From the NCBI GenBank assembly GCA_016218365.1, contig JACREF010000017.1, forward strand, positions 1 through 64,000: a DNA stretch of 64,000 bases. The letters are read 5' to 3'. The position numbers and the translations under genes are program-made. This stretch comes from Gammaproteobacteria bacterium (GTDB lineage: Bacteria > Pseudomonadota > Gammaproteobacteria > SZUA-140). How positions within the stretch are numbered: the first letter of the stretch is position 1; each line of letters begins with the position of its first letter. The notes under the pieces are model-generated. The model saw only the letters and a program-made list of their open reading frames with translations. It had not been told where the DNA came from and searched no databases. Below, piece by piece: positions 10,501 through 20,263 of this stretch.

Positions 10501-11274
10501 ATGCGCTTACCATTGATGACCTTCACTACCCGACACTGCGGCTACGTCACCCTGACACTGCTAACGGCCATGACCCCGGCACTGCATGCCGCGTGCAGCG
10601 ACCCGCCAGCACCACGTGTGATCTGGGTCGGATGCGACAAACAACATGCCGACCTGCGCGGCGCCGACCTGCGCGACGCAATCCTGAGCCGCAGCAATTT
10701 CAGTGCTGCCGATCTGCGCAAGGCCCAGCTCAGCGGCGCCGACCTGAACTTTGCCACCCTCGACCAGGCGCAACTCGACGAGGCGCGCCTCGAAGAGGCC
10801 AAACTGATCAGCGCCTCGCTGGTTGGTGCCTCGCTACGCCAGGCCCTGCTGAAGGATGCCAGCCTGGACCGCGCCAACCTGAACGGCACGAACCTGACCG
10901 AGGCGCAGCTGTCCGGCGCTTCGCTGTATCAGGCCAGGATCGAGGATGCCGATCTCAGCGCGGCCACTGTGCGCAACAGCAACCTGAGCCAGAGCAGCCT
11001 GAGACGCAGCCGGCTGAGCTCCGCCGATTTGAGCCAGAGCAATCTGAGCTCAAGCATACTGGAGCAGGCAAAACTCGATCACGCGCAGCTGATCGCCGCC
11101 AATCTGGAAAAGGCTGCGCTGCGCGGCGCCGATCTGACGGCTGCCGACCTGACCAAGGCCCGGCTGGTCGGCGCCAACCTCGACAACACCACGCTGACCA
11201 ACGCCCTCCTCGACAAGGCGCAATGGGTCGACCGTCGGCTATGCCGCGATCAATCTGTTGGTCAATGCCGCTGA
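10501..11274 (+). CDS. Secreted pentapeptide-repeat protein
   Basis: Signal peptide then repeated A(D/N)LxxA units (ADLRGADLRDAILSRSNFSAADL...). Confidence 0.9.
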   Translation: MRLPLMTFTTRHCGYVTLTLLTAMTPALHAACSDPPAPRVIWVGCDKQHADLRGADLRDAILSRSNFSAADLRKAQLSGADLNFATLDQAQLDEARLEEAKLISASLVGASLRQALLKDASLDRANLNGTNLTEAQLSGASLYQARIEDADLSAATVRNSNLSQSSLRRSRLSSADLSQSNLSSSILEQAKLDHAQLIAANLEKAALRGADLTAADLTKARLVGANLDNTTLTNALLDKAQWVDRRLCRDQSVGQCR

Positions 11275-11344
11275 CCGGATGCCGCGGCGATAAAAAACCG
11301 TTAGAATGCCGGTACTGTCCCCAGCATTTCACCGAAGGTATACC

Positions 11345-11647
11345 ATGTCCAGCAATCTATATGTCGGCATCGATCAGGATCGCGATGGCGGTATGACGCC
11401 TGCCGGGACGATGATCCGTGACGCCTGGGTCTTTGGTGTGATCCCGGAGAGCGAAACCTGCGCCGGCTGGACCTCACAGCGACTGCAGGATCTGTACGAA
11501 AAGGTCTATACCAAGTGGCTGCCCTACGGTCACCTGGTCAGCAACCTGCCGCCCGAGCTGCGCGAGCGGCATGCCCGCATCCACGGCGAGGCCTTTGCCC
11601 GCGCCAAGGCCATGGGTTGGCAGGCCGAACTCGGTGATGATGATTAA
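11345..11647 (+). CDS. Conserved hypothetical protein
   Basis: 100 aa ORF starting MSSNLYVGIDQDRDGGMTPAG; coding-like composition. Confidence 0.6.
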   Translation: MSSNLYVGIDQDRDGGMTPAGTMIRDAWVFGVIPESETCAGWTSQRLQDLYEKVYTKWLPYGHLVSNLPPELRERHARIHGEAFARAKAMGWQAELGDDD

Positions 11648-11709
11648 CCGCCTGCACATCACACGGCTACCGTCTGATCACACTGCGCGCATGACCTTGC
11701 GCTACCTTC

Positions 11710-12495
11710 ATGACCCCACCTGAACAGACACCACTATCATGGCATGATCCTGGGCTGTGGCTGGCACCGCTGATCATGTTACTGGCCTTTACCACGATCC
11801 TTCTCAGCGGCAGCAACCAGTCACTATTCCTGCTAGTGAATCACGGTGCAACGCAGCTACCGGATGCATGGTGGGAAAACCTTACCGTACTCGGCGACTC
11901 ACTGGTGACCGTCACATTGCTGTCATTTTTTGTTCGCTCGCACCCGCAGATGGTCCGGGCCGCGTTGATCGCCATAGTGCTTACCTTGTTATGGGTACAT
12001 GGATTGAAGCCATTACTCGCCATCGCCCGGCCGCCGGCGGTTCTTGATCCGGCGCTGTTTCATATCATCGGCCCGGCACACCGCTCCGGTTCGTTTCCAT
12101 CCGGACATACGGCAGCGATCTTCACGCTGGCCGGACTGATTATCCTGCATTGCCGTGGGACACGACTTGCCATCATCATGGCATTACTGATCGCAACACT
12201 GACTGGCCTGTCGCGCATCGCTGTCGGCGTTCACTGGCCGCTGGATCTACTGGCCGGCGCCTTTGGCGGCTGGATGTCGGCAGCGATTGCCACCGTGATA
12301 ACAGCGCGCTGGCATGGCCGACACCCGCGGATCACTGGCCTGCTGATCATCGCATTACTGGGCGGGTGCGCACTGACCCTGCTGATGGTCCAGCCGGAAT
12401 ACCTCCACGCCACCACGCTGCAGCGGGTAATCGCCAGCTCGGCACTGTTCATGCTGGGTTATGCGACCTGGCGACAGATCACAACCAGCGGATAA
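11710..12495 (+). CDS. PAP2-superfamily phosphatase
   Basis: KPLLAIARPPA...GSFPSGHTAAIFT...SRIAVGVHWPLDLLAG phosphatase motifs. Confidence 0.92.
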   Translation: MTPPEQTPLSWHDPGLWLAPLIMLLAFTTILLSGSNQSLFLLVNHGATQLPDAWWENLTVLGDSLVTVTLLSFFVRSHPQMVRAALIAIVLTLLWVHGLKPLLAIARPPAVLDPALFHIIGPAHRSGSFPSGHTAAIFTLAGLIILHCRGTRLAIIMALLIATLTGLSRIAVGVHWPLDLLAGAFGGWMSAAIATVITARWHGRHPRITGLLIIALLGGCALTLLMVQPEYLHATTLQRVIASSALFMLGYATWRQITTSG

Positions 12496-12500
12496 ACGCT

Positions 12501-14054
12501 TCAGCGTGATGCGGCGGGCAATATCCTCACCAGCGCCACTCCGCCCCGCTGATAGAGCTGTTCACTGGGTCCCAGTTCGGCGACAAAAGAAGGCGTGGTG
12601 AATACGATATCACCCGGCCGGGGGGTCGCCTTGGCAACAACACGCTGCGCATAGACGCTGAAACTCGGCATATTCATCCGATAGCTGATCACGCGTGCCG
12701 GCTCATTGCGCACCATCAGCGCCGCCTCCTTGATCGGCTGTTGCACCATCGCGCCGACAGCCGGCAGCACCGTCATTGATGTCACGCCGACGCACAACAG
12801 CCCGCCAGCCATCAGCCGTGCCGTCAGACTGTAACGTCGCAACAGGAGCAACAGCACTGTCAGGATGATGGCCACGACGATGATCGCCCGGTAACCGGCA
12901 TCAAGGTAACGGGGATAGTCCGCCAGGCTATCATGAAAAAATGGCTGGTCGATGCCAGGCATCAACAAACCAAGCAGCTCCGGCAGGCACAGCAACGCCA
13001 GCAAATATAGCAGCAAGGGCAACACGGCCCAGCCCATCGTCCGCAGCCGATCGACATATAATGCGGCGATGATCAGCAGACCGGTCAGGCCATAATTCAG
13101 ATAATGTGGCAGCTTGGTTCCCGACAGCGAAAAAAATACCAATACAAAACCAAACCACAGCAACAGGAACAGCTTCAAATCATCATGTATCAATTCACGA
13201 ACATGACGCAACGCCAATAGCAGCGCGCTGGTAAAGGGCAGGCTGCCGATCAATATCACGGGGACATAATAGAACACCGATCCACCATGCCCCTCCATTG
13301 CAGAAGTGAAACGTCCGACATTGTGCTTGAAGAAAAACCCGTCGATGAAGGCCTGCCCTTCACGCAGATAAGCTGCGACATACCATGGCGCAGCGATGGC
13401 CAGGAACAGCATGATCCCGACCGGATCCAGGGCCGCCCGCCACCAGCGGCCGAGCTGCCTGCGGCTGGCAAAGAACATCGCGCTGCTGACCAGCGGGATC
13501 AGCACCGCGATCGGCCCCTTGTCGAGGAACCCCAGACCCATTGCCACAAAGGCGCAGATGATCCAGCGCCGCTGGCCCTCGCGATAATATAGATAGATGG
13601 CAAACATCGCGGCACTGATGCAGAAATTCAGCACCCCATCCGGGATCGCGGCCTTGCCGATCAGCGCCACCAGTAACGATAGCGCTACAACACTGCCCGC
13701 CAGATAGCCGCTGCGACGATCGACGACCCGCGCCATGAACAGCTGCACCGCCAGCACCCATGCCGTGCTGGCCAAGGCCGACGGCAACCGCCAGCCGAAT
13801 TCATTCTGACCGAGGATCGTTACACTCAGCGCCTGCAGCCAGTACATCAGGATCGGCTTGTCGTAGAACGGCTGGCCGTTCATATAGGTGGTGATCAGAT
13901 CACCGCGCAGCAGCATCTCACGCGTGGTCTCGGTGTAGGCGCCCTCATCGAGGTCGAACAGCGGAAAGCCATGCAGATTGACGAAGAAGGCGGTGATTAC
14001 CGCCGTCCAGAACAGTGGGCGCCACAGGTCGACGCTCGATAACGGATAATTCAT
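12501..14054 (-). CDS. GT39/ArnT-like membrane glycosyltransferase
   Basis: FDLDEGAYTETTREMLLRGDLITTYMNGQPFYDKPILMYWLQA. Confidence 0.9.
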   Translation of the reverse strand: MNYPLSSVDLWRPLFWTAVITAFFVNLHGFPLFDLDEGAYTETTREMLLRGDLITTYMNGQPFYDKPILMYWLQALSVTILGQNEFGWRLPSALASTAWVLAVQLFMARVVDRRSGYLAGSVVALSLLVALIGKAAIPDGVLNFCISAAMFAIYLYYREGQRRWIICAFVAMGLGFLDKGPIAVLIPLVSSAMFFASRRQLGRWWRAALDPVGIMLFLAIAAPWYVAAYLREGQAFIDGFFFKHNVGRFTSAMEGHGGSVFYYVPVILIGSLPFTSALLLALRHVRELIHDDLKLFLLLWFGFVLVFFSLSGTKLPHYLNYGLTGLLIIAALYVDRLRTMGWAVLPLLLYLLALLCLPELLGLLMPGIDQPFFHDSLADYPRYLDAGYRAIIVVAIILTVLLLLLRRYSLTARLMAGGLLCVGVTSMTVLPAVGAMVQQPIKEAALMVRNEPARVISYRMNMPSFSVYAQRVVAKATPRPGDIVFTTPSFVAELGPSEQLYQRGGVALVRILPAASR

Positions 14055-14060
14055 GACGCG

Positions 14061-15056
14061 CTAACCCGGCGGGCGATCATCAATTGCGGTGTTGGCATCG
14101 AGTCGTGATGGCTGGTAGGCATCAACAAAATACAGCGGCCGCCCCTTGGACTCATCAAAGATCCGGCCCAGATATTCCCCAATGATGCCCAGCCCGATCA
14201 ATTGCATACCGCCGAGAAACAGGATCACCGTCATCAGTGATGGATAACCCGGTACCGGGTCGCCCCACAACAACGTCTTGATGATGGTATAGGCACCGTA
14301 ACCAAAGGCACCGAGTGCCGTAACCAACCCGACATAGGTCGCCAGGCGCAACGGCAGTGTCGTGAATGAGGTGATGCCCTCCAGCGCCAGGTTCCACAAT
14401 CGCCAGTAGTTCCATTTGCTGACCCCGGCAAAGCGCTGATCACGCTGATAGGGCACGGCGATCTGACGATACCCAATCCATGAATACAGACCCTTCATGA
14501 AACGGCGCCGCTCGCGCAGCGTGGTCAGCGCGTTGACCGCACGACGACTCAGCAGCCGGAAATCCCCGGTATCAGGCGGGATCCGCACCCCACCCAGCCG
14601 CTTGACCAGCCGGTAGAACAGAAAGGCCGTCAACTTTTTCAGCCAGCTCTCGCCGGCCCGCGACGTCCGTGTTGCATAGACGACATCGTATCCGGCACGC
14701 CAGTGCGCCACCAGCTCGGGGATCAGTTCCGGCGGATCCTGCAGATCGGCGTCGATGATGACCACGGCCTCGCCACGGGCATAATCCAGGCCGGCGCTCA
14801 TCGCCACCTCCTTGCCGAAATTACGGCTCAGCTCGATCAGCGCCACCCGCGAGTCCGTGGTGATCAGGCTGTTGATATATGCCACCGAGCCGTCGCTGCC
14901 GCCATCATTGACGAACAGGATCTCGGACGGCATGCCCAGCGTATTCAGCACCACGCCTAGCCGGCGATACAGCTCCGGCAGCACCTGTTGCTCGTTGTAG
15001 ACCGGCACGATGACCGACAGGCCATCGAAACGCTCAGGAGTGTGTCGTCTAGTCAT
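14061..15056 (-). CDS. GtrB/DPM1-like family 2 glycosyltransferase
   Basis: SVIVPVYNEQQVLPELYRRL, DADLQDPPELIPELV, two C-terminal TM helices. Confidence 0.93.
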   Translation of the reverse strand: MTRRHTPERFDGLSVIVPVYNEQQVLPELYRRLGVVLNTLGMPSEILFVNDGGSDGSVAYINSLITTDSRVALIELSRNFGKEVAMSAGLDYARGEAVVIIDADLQDPPELIPELVAHWRAGYDVVYATRTSRAGESWLKKLTAFLFYRLVKRLGGVRIPPDTGDFRLLSRRAVNALTTLRERRRFMKGLYSWIGYRQIAVPYQRDQRFAGVSKWNYWRLWNLALEGITSFTTLPLRLATYVGLVTALGAFGYGAYTIIKTLLWGDPVPGYPSLMTVILFLGGMQLIGLGIIGEYLGRIFDESKGRPLYFVDAYQPSRLDANTAIDDRPPG

Positions 15057-15439
15057 GCCTTGTCCCCGGCCACCCGGAAGGTCCAGATCCGGTTGGCCAA
15101 AAATCCCCAGCCCAGTACCAGCAGTGTCGCCACCAGCTGTCCATACAGATAATACAGCCCGACACGCTGCACCAGCACGCCCACCACCAGCGCATTCAGC
15201 AGCAGCCCGACCCCGGCCACGGCCAGGAAACGCGCCAGCGCCTGGTGGTGCGGCAGGCGGCTGCGGAACGTCAGCTGGTAATTGAGCAGATAGTTCACCA
15301 GCGCGCCGCAGATACTGCCAACCACGGTCGCCGGCAGTACTGCGACCGCCAGCCCCTGTACCAGCCCCACCAGCACCAGATAGTGGGCAGCCGTACCCAG
15401 CACCCCCACCCCGGAAAACATCAGAAACTGCTTCAGCAC
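15053..15439 (-). CDS. GtrA-family protein (flippase-like)
   Basis: 128 aa, 4 TM; FSGVGVLGTAAHYLVLVGLV...GALVNYLLNYQLTFRS. Confidence 0.9.
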   Translation of the reverse strand: MLKQFLMFSGVGVLGTAAHYLVLVGLVQGLAVAVLPATVVGSICGALVNYLLNYQLTFRSRLPHHQALARFLAVAGVGLLLNALVVGVLVQRVGLYYLYGQLVATLLVLGWGFLANRIWTFRVAGDKA

Positions 15440-15642
15440 CGCGCTACCTCTGCCTGCAACGCGAAATATAGTAACGCATCATCCTGACCACTGCATGCCG
15501 CAATTGCCTGCTCAAGGTGAATAGGGGGCAACAGGCTCAATCCGGCGCAATGCCCGCTGGTTATTGCGCCCTGCAGGGGGATGTAGAGAGGTGTAGGGTA
15601 CAATAAGTGCATCACATTGCACCGGCCCCGCTCCGTGCCCGC

Positions 15643-16188
15643 TCAGGCCTCTTTCTTGAAAACACTGTCCTTCACCGCCTTGCCACGCCATTTCTGGTAG
15701 CGCCGGTAGATGCCGCGGGTAAAGTTCTGCGAATAATCCTCCAGCAGGTCAACACCGGACAATACCGCGACGATGACCAGCGACAGCTTGACCGCCGTGG
15801 CCTGTTCACCGAGGCCGATGCACACCCCCAGACCCGCCAGCGCCCAGATCGTCGCCGCCGAGGTCACGCCGACGACAATGCCATCGCGCGCCAGCATCAC
15901 GCCGGCCCCGAGGAAGCCGATACCGGTGATGATCTGGCCAATCACCCGCGAGGGGTCAGCCATGCCAACGCTGACGATCTGGCCCGACACGACAAACATA
16001 TAGGTACCGAGGGTGATCAGCGTCGAGGTGCGGATCCCAACCGGTTTGCCGCGCAACTGCCGTTCCAGGCCGATGATGGTGCCGCACAGCAGCGCAGTGC
16101 CGATCGAATGCCAGTCATAGGGTTTGATTGCTATCAGATCCGCCAGGGTCATGCTCACGCTCCAATACCGGTCCAGAAAGGAGAACAT
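15643..16188 (-). CDS. MgtC/SapB family protein
   Basis: GTALLCGTIIGLERQLRGKPVGIRTSTLITLGTYMFV...GIGFLGAGVML. Confidence 0.92.
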   Translation of the reverse strand: MFSFLDRYWSVSMTLADLIAIKPYDWHSIGTALLCGTIIGLERQLRGKPVGIRTSTLITLGTYMFVVSGQIVSVGMADPSRVIGQIITGIGFLGAGVMLARDGIVVGVTSAATIWALAGLGVCIGLGEQATAVKLSLVIVAVLSGVDLLEDYSQNFTRGIYRRYQKWRGKAVKDSVFKKEA

Positions 16189-16500
16189 GATCCCATCTCA
16201 TCACGTCCGCTGTCCATGGCCGGCTAATCATCACAGCATCCAACCATGACCGTGCCGACCTGAATAGACCAAGGACAGGGCGCCTGTCTTCAACGACCCC
16301 TATAGTCGCCGCGATGCCACCACCGATCGGTGGTCCAGTGCAGCTTGCTGCGCCTATCCGGTGATACAAGGCATCCTGCCCGCATCCCAGCCAAGTAGGT
16401 CAGCACGACTTAACAGCCTGTTGACAAGCGTGCTCGGGGCATGCGGCCCCGCACCGCATACGGATGTAATTTTCAACAGGTTGCCAAGGCGCTTAGGATA

Positions 16501-16532
16501 TAAAAAAGCCACTGATGACAGTGGCTTTTTTA
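16501..16532. terminator. Bidirectional Rho-independent terminator
   Basis: AAAAAAGCCACTG-ATGA-CAGTGGCTTTTTT, just past the stop of the 16550-17320 gene. Confidence 0.8.
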
Positions 16533-16549
16533 TAGAATGCGTACAACGT

Positions 16550-17320
16550 TTACCGATACTTCAACCATTGACGAGTCTGGCGACGACGACCGACAAACGC
16601 CAGCATCAGCAAACTTATGCCCAGCAACGCAACCGTCTGAGGTTCGGGAACATTATGATCACGTTGCGTCCCCGCATCATGGGAAGGCGGTGCAAAGTCA
16701 TCAAGGGTAATGACCGGATCACAATGCGTCTGGTGAGCATTGCACTGTTTCACCTTGGTATTGTACAGATCGAAATGCAGCTCATGCGCCGCATCCAGCC
16801 CAGAGATATCGAAGTTGAACTTATTGTAATACATACCGGTGCCGGCAATCGGGCCGCTGCCGGCTGCGCCCTGTACATCATATACACCGGACTTATTTGA
16901 GCTGTTAAAATTGAATACCAGCTCCAGATAGTACGTATCATAAATACCGTGCGGCCCCAGCAAGGCGTCTGCCGACGTCATGGGCGGGGTGCCGAATACC
17001 ATATCCCCCGTCACGTCATAATCGACACCATTGATATTGATGATGCCATAACTACCAGCTACAGCTGTCTTTGGCATAAGAGCCACTGACAGATAGTAAG
17101 TATCAGCCAAGATACTGTCCGATGAAACCAAGCCGCTGGTCTGCTCATAGGCCGCATAGGCATAGAGATCAAAGGTATTACTGCCGGTGATCGTCGATTC
17201 TTCCGACCCGTCGACATAATGTCCACCCGCAATATCCAGCTGCAGCGTAGGCACGGCGCTGGCCCACGATCCATATAACAGTGCCACAGAAACGGCACAG
17301 ATTTTCAATAAGCCCTTCAT
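16550..17320 (-). CDS. PEP-CTERM sorting-domain protein
   Basis: Signal peptide; C-terminal VPEPQTVALLGISLLMLAFVGRRRQTRQ. Confidence 0.93.
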   Translation of the reverse strand: MKGLLKICAVSVALLYGSWASAVPTLQLDIAGGHYVDGSEESTITGSNTFDLYAYAAYEQTSGLVSSDSILADTYYLSVALMPKTAVAGSYGIININGVDYDVTGDMVFGTPPMTSADALLGPHGIYDTYYLELVFNFNSSNKSGVYDVQGAAGSGPIAGTGMYYNKFNFDISGLDAAHELHFDLYNTKVKQCNAHQTHCDPVITLDDFAPPSHDAGTQRDHNVPEPQTVALLGISLLMLAFVGRRRQTRQWLKYR

Positions 17321-17349
17321 AACCCCCCCTCTGTTTGTGCTATAACATA

Positions 17350-17365
17350 GGCAATGACCATGCCA
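17350..17365 (-). promoter_or_regulatory. Putative sigma-54 (-24/-12) promoter
   Basis: Minus strand TGGCATGGTCATTGCC: TGGC-N7-TTGC, about 30 bp upstream of the PEP-CTERM start. Confidence 0.7.
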
Positions 17366-17534
17366 AATAATAAGATATTGTTTTGTATGTAGTATTATTT
17401 TAAGCCGGCAACGATTGTAAAATTTCCAGACAACTCTGTGTTATCAATTATGCCTACTGGAATAACCTCATCGTCAACAGACCTACTCTTGATGCGGCCA
17501 TGTCAGTCAATCCCGTGATGTATAGATTATAGGG

Positions 17535-18299
17535 CTAAGCGCCCACCCTCCGGCGCGACATCAGCAGCCCGGCCAGACCTGCCGAACCAAACAACAGCAG
17601 TGTAGACGGTTCCGCGGTTGAAACCCCTGTGCCCCGTTCAGTCAGACCTGCCACCGCGTCGATCTCGTTATCATCACTTGGATAATAGAGATTGATATCA
17701 AATACCGTGTGGTCGGCATTCCAGCCGTCATTGCCTGACGTGATCGAGACATAACGGCGCGTTTGGCCCGAAGCCAGCTTCCACACCGTCGTATAGCCAT
17801 CGGAGATGTCGGCACCCGGCGACCAGCCATCAGTATAGATGGTATCCAGCGTCGCCCGGTCCCAGGTCGACAGGTCATTGGAGAGGTAGACGTTGTATTC
17901 CCACGCCTCCGGCCCCACCTGTCCCGCCATCTGCCCGGTGTCAGCGACATGATCGATCAATGGAAACACCACCACCTGATTGGCCTGGCCACCGAGGTCA
18001 TAAATCAGACCGGCCGACGGCGCCGCAAATCGCCCACTATAGTCCTGAATCCAGTACCAGTCCCGACCATTACCATTATTCTGGTAACAGCTTCCACTGC
18101 CTGAATTACAGGCCCCTGTCCAAGAATAGGATGTAGGCGGCGTATAGCCATATCCTTCCGCCCCTGACATATAACTGCCAAAGGTCATCGCGGCTGGGTC
18201 GGTAAAAGTCCCTGACACCGTCGTATAGGCGTTAGCATTCGGAGCCGCTGCCCCCATAATACCGATCGCAACTGCAAGCCCTGCAAAAATCTTGTTCAT
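17535..18299 (-). CDS. PEP-CTERM sorting-domain protein
   Basis: Likely start MNKIFAGLAVAIGIMGAAAPNANAY; C-term AEPSTLLLFGSAGLAGLLMSRRR. Confidence 0.9.
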   Translation of the reverse strand: MNKIFAGLAVAIGIMGAAAPNANAYTTVSGTFTDPAAMTFGSYMSGAEGYGYTPPTSYSWTGACNSGSGSCYQNNGNGRDWYWIQDYSGRFAAPSAGLIYDLGGQANQVVVFPLIDHVADTGQMAGQVGPEAWEYNVYLSNDLSTWDRATLDTIYTDGWSPGADISDGYTTVWKLASGQTRRYVSITSGNDGWNADHTVFDINLYYPSDDNEIDAVAGLTERGTGVSTAEPSTLLLFGSAGLAGLLMSRRRVGA

Positions 18300-18376
18300 T
18301 GTTTCCCCCGGTAATTCTCTGACAAAGACCACGCCACTGTCTTTTACCGCTGTTTATACAGATGACGCAGTTAATC

Positions 18377-18392
18377 AGCAATTATTGGGCCA
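18377..18392 (-). promoter_or_regulatory. Putative sigma-54 (-24/-12) promoter
   Basis: Minus strand TGGCCCAATAATTGCT: TGGC-N7-TTGC upstream of the PEP-CTERM gene. Confidence 0.6.
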
Positions 18393-19024
18393 TAAACAAT
18401 ACTTACAATTACTTCTTTAAAAACCATGAGTTATAATCATCAGCATGAAGGCCTTGACCAGAGTGTAAAATAATTCGACAGCTGCGCGAGCATGGCATTA
18501 AAAGTCATAACAGCATTTGATAGCGATTCTGTGTGAATGGAACACCCGCGGAAAAAGCAGGTGTTGATTACAGCAGTGGACGCATCTCGTCGCGGGATGT
18601 AACGGCTTATAACAGGTGCCTAAGGCAGGCCGACATTATCTTCAAAACAAACACGCCATATCATTTAGCAGCGAAAACCAGCAGCTATCAATCTCCGCCA
18701 GCAATGATGTACTCCTACTTGAACAACACAGAGATAGATCAAGAATTGGAGCTCACTGCATGAGCCTATATCTAACTGACCAACCATACCATGATGATGA
18801 CACCGCGTTTATAATCTACATTGTTCTCAATGGAATACGAATAAATTTGTTCATTGAACACATTACGGAAGCATCGATAAAAGCGCTGGCTGTCAAAAAA
18901 TAAGCTATAATTAAACGGATTTTCGCAGAAGCTCGGCAGGAAAACAGGCTACATAAAGAATGACAGTGGCAAGCCCCCCACAGCAATCAATAAATATAGT
19001 TGTAATATTCAGCCTCAATAAATC

Positions 19025-20200
19025 ATGAACGATGAAAATCCAAAAAATATCTTGTGTGTGGCAAATTATTCTGCAGAAGCAGGATATGCATGGCACCTGA
19101 TGGAGAACTTCTGGGTGCAGGTCGCAAGATTTTGTCAAAATTCTGGAACAAAATGTTTTCTGATATATCCGGAGTATGAAAAAATACCATCCCCAATAAA
19201 AACCTCCCCTATCACTGTCATAAAATGCGATTTCAGCGACAGGTCCAGATACGGCAGGAATCTTCTCGCTAGCATTATCACAGAAAACAAAATTGATGCG
19301 TTATACCTTACGGACAGGCCATATTTTGATGTGTATTACGCCTATCTACGATCCCTTGGCGTCAAGACTATCATCGCTCATGATCACACCCCCGGCGACA
19401 GACCGGCGATAGGTGGCATAAAAGGTTTCGTGAAATCATTGAGGAATCGCATCTCCTGGACCAGCTGCGATGCTGTATTTGCTGTGTCCGAGAATATGCG
19501 ACTTAGAAATATCATGAATGGCCGAGTTCCTGTGAAAAAATGCCACACGATCACAAACGGGATAACTCCAATCGATTGTAAACATAGCGACAAATCGTAC
19601 GTGAAAAAATGTTTCGCTATCGAAGACTCGTCGACCGTTATTGTCAGCACAGGCAGAGCCCACCCCTATAAACGAGTCGACTTTATTATTGAATGCGCCC
19701 ATCACCTTGTTCATGAAATGGGGATCACGGACGCCATATTTATCTTTTGCGGAGATGGCCCTGCGATGCCGCAACTAAACGATATGATTAAAAGATTAGA
19801 ACTGAACGATCACTTTATCCTCGCTGGCAGGAGAAATGATATTCCGGGTATCTTATGTTCTAGCAACATAGCGATTCACGCCTCAGCAGGCGAGGGCCTC
19901 TCCCTCTCGATACTAGAATATATGAGCGCCGGCCTGCCCGTGCTCGTGCCAGACATCCCATCGGTCTCCCAGCCAATAAATGATGGCGTTACCGGAATAA
20001 TCTATAAGGACGGCGACAAACACCATGTTGGAGAGAAAATCAAGAGGCTGATTGAGGATGGGCGGTTTCGCGCACAATTATCATATAACGCAACAAATGA
20101 GATACTGAAAAAATACACTCTGGATGCAAGCAACGCTGAATTTCATAAGGCATTAACAAAGGCTTTAGGCAATGCTCTGCGCGGCAAGTCATTAACATGA
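19025..20200 (+). CDS. GT4-like glycosyltransferase group 1
   Basis: STGRAHPYKRVDFIIECAHHL, IAIHASAGEGLSLSILEYMSAGLPVLVPDIP. Confidence 0.9.
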   Translation: MNDENPKNILCVANYSAEAGYAWHLMENFWVQVARFCQNSGTKCFLIYPEYEKIPSPIKTSPITVIKCDFSDRSRYGRNLLASIITENKIDALYLTDRPYFDVYYAYLRSLGVKTIIAHDHTPGDRPAIGGIKGFVKSLRNRISWTSCDAVFAVSENMRLRNIMNGRVPVKKCHTITNGITPIDCKHSDKSYVKKCFAIEDSSTVIVSTGRAHPYKRVDFIIECAHHLVHEMGITDAIFIFCGDGPAMPQLNDMIKRLELNDHFILAGRRNDIPGILCSSNIAIHASAGEGLSLSILEYMSAGLPVLVPDIPSVSQPINDGVTGIIYKDGDKHHVGEKIKRLIEDGRFRAQLSYNATNEILKKYTLDASNAEFHKALTKALGNALRGKSLT

Positions 20201-20263
20201 ACTCTTAAAACAATATTTCATTTGTGTACCAAAAATCGACTCTAGCAGGACGCCCAACAAATC

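Noticed and set aside
18533-18903. Short overlapping ORFs before the GT4 gene
   Set aside because: No motifs or clear RBS; region looks non-coding or decayed and cannot be supported as genes.
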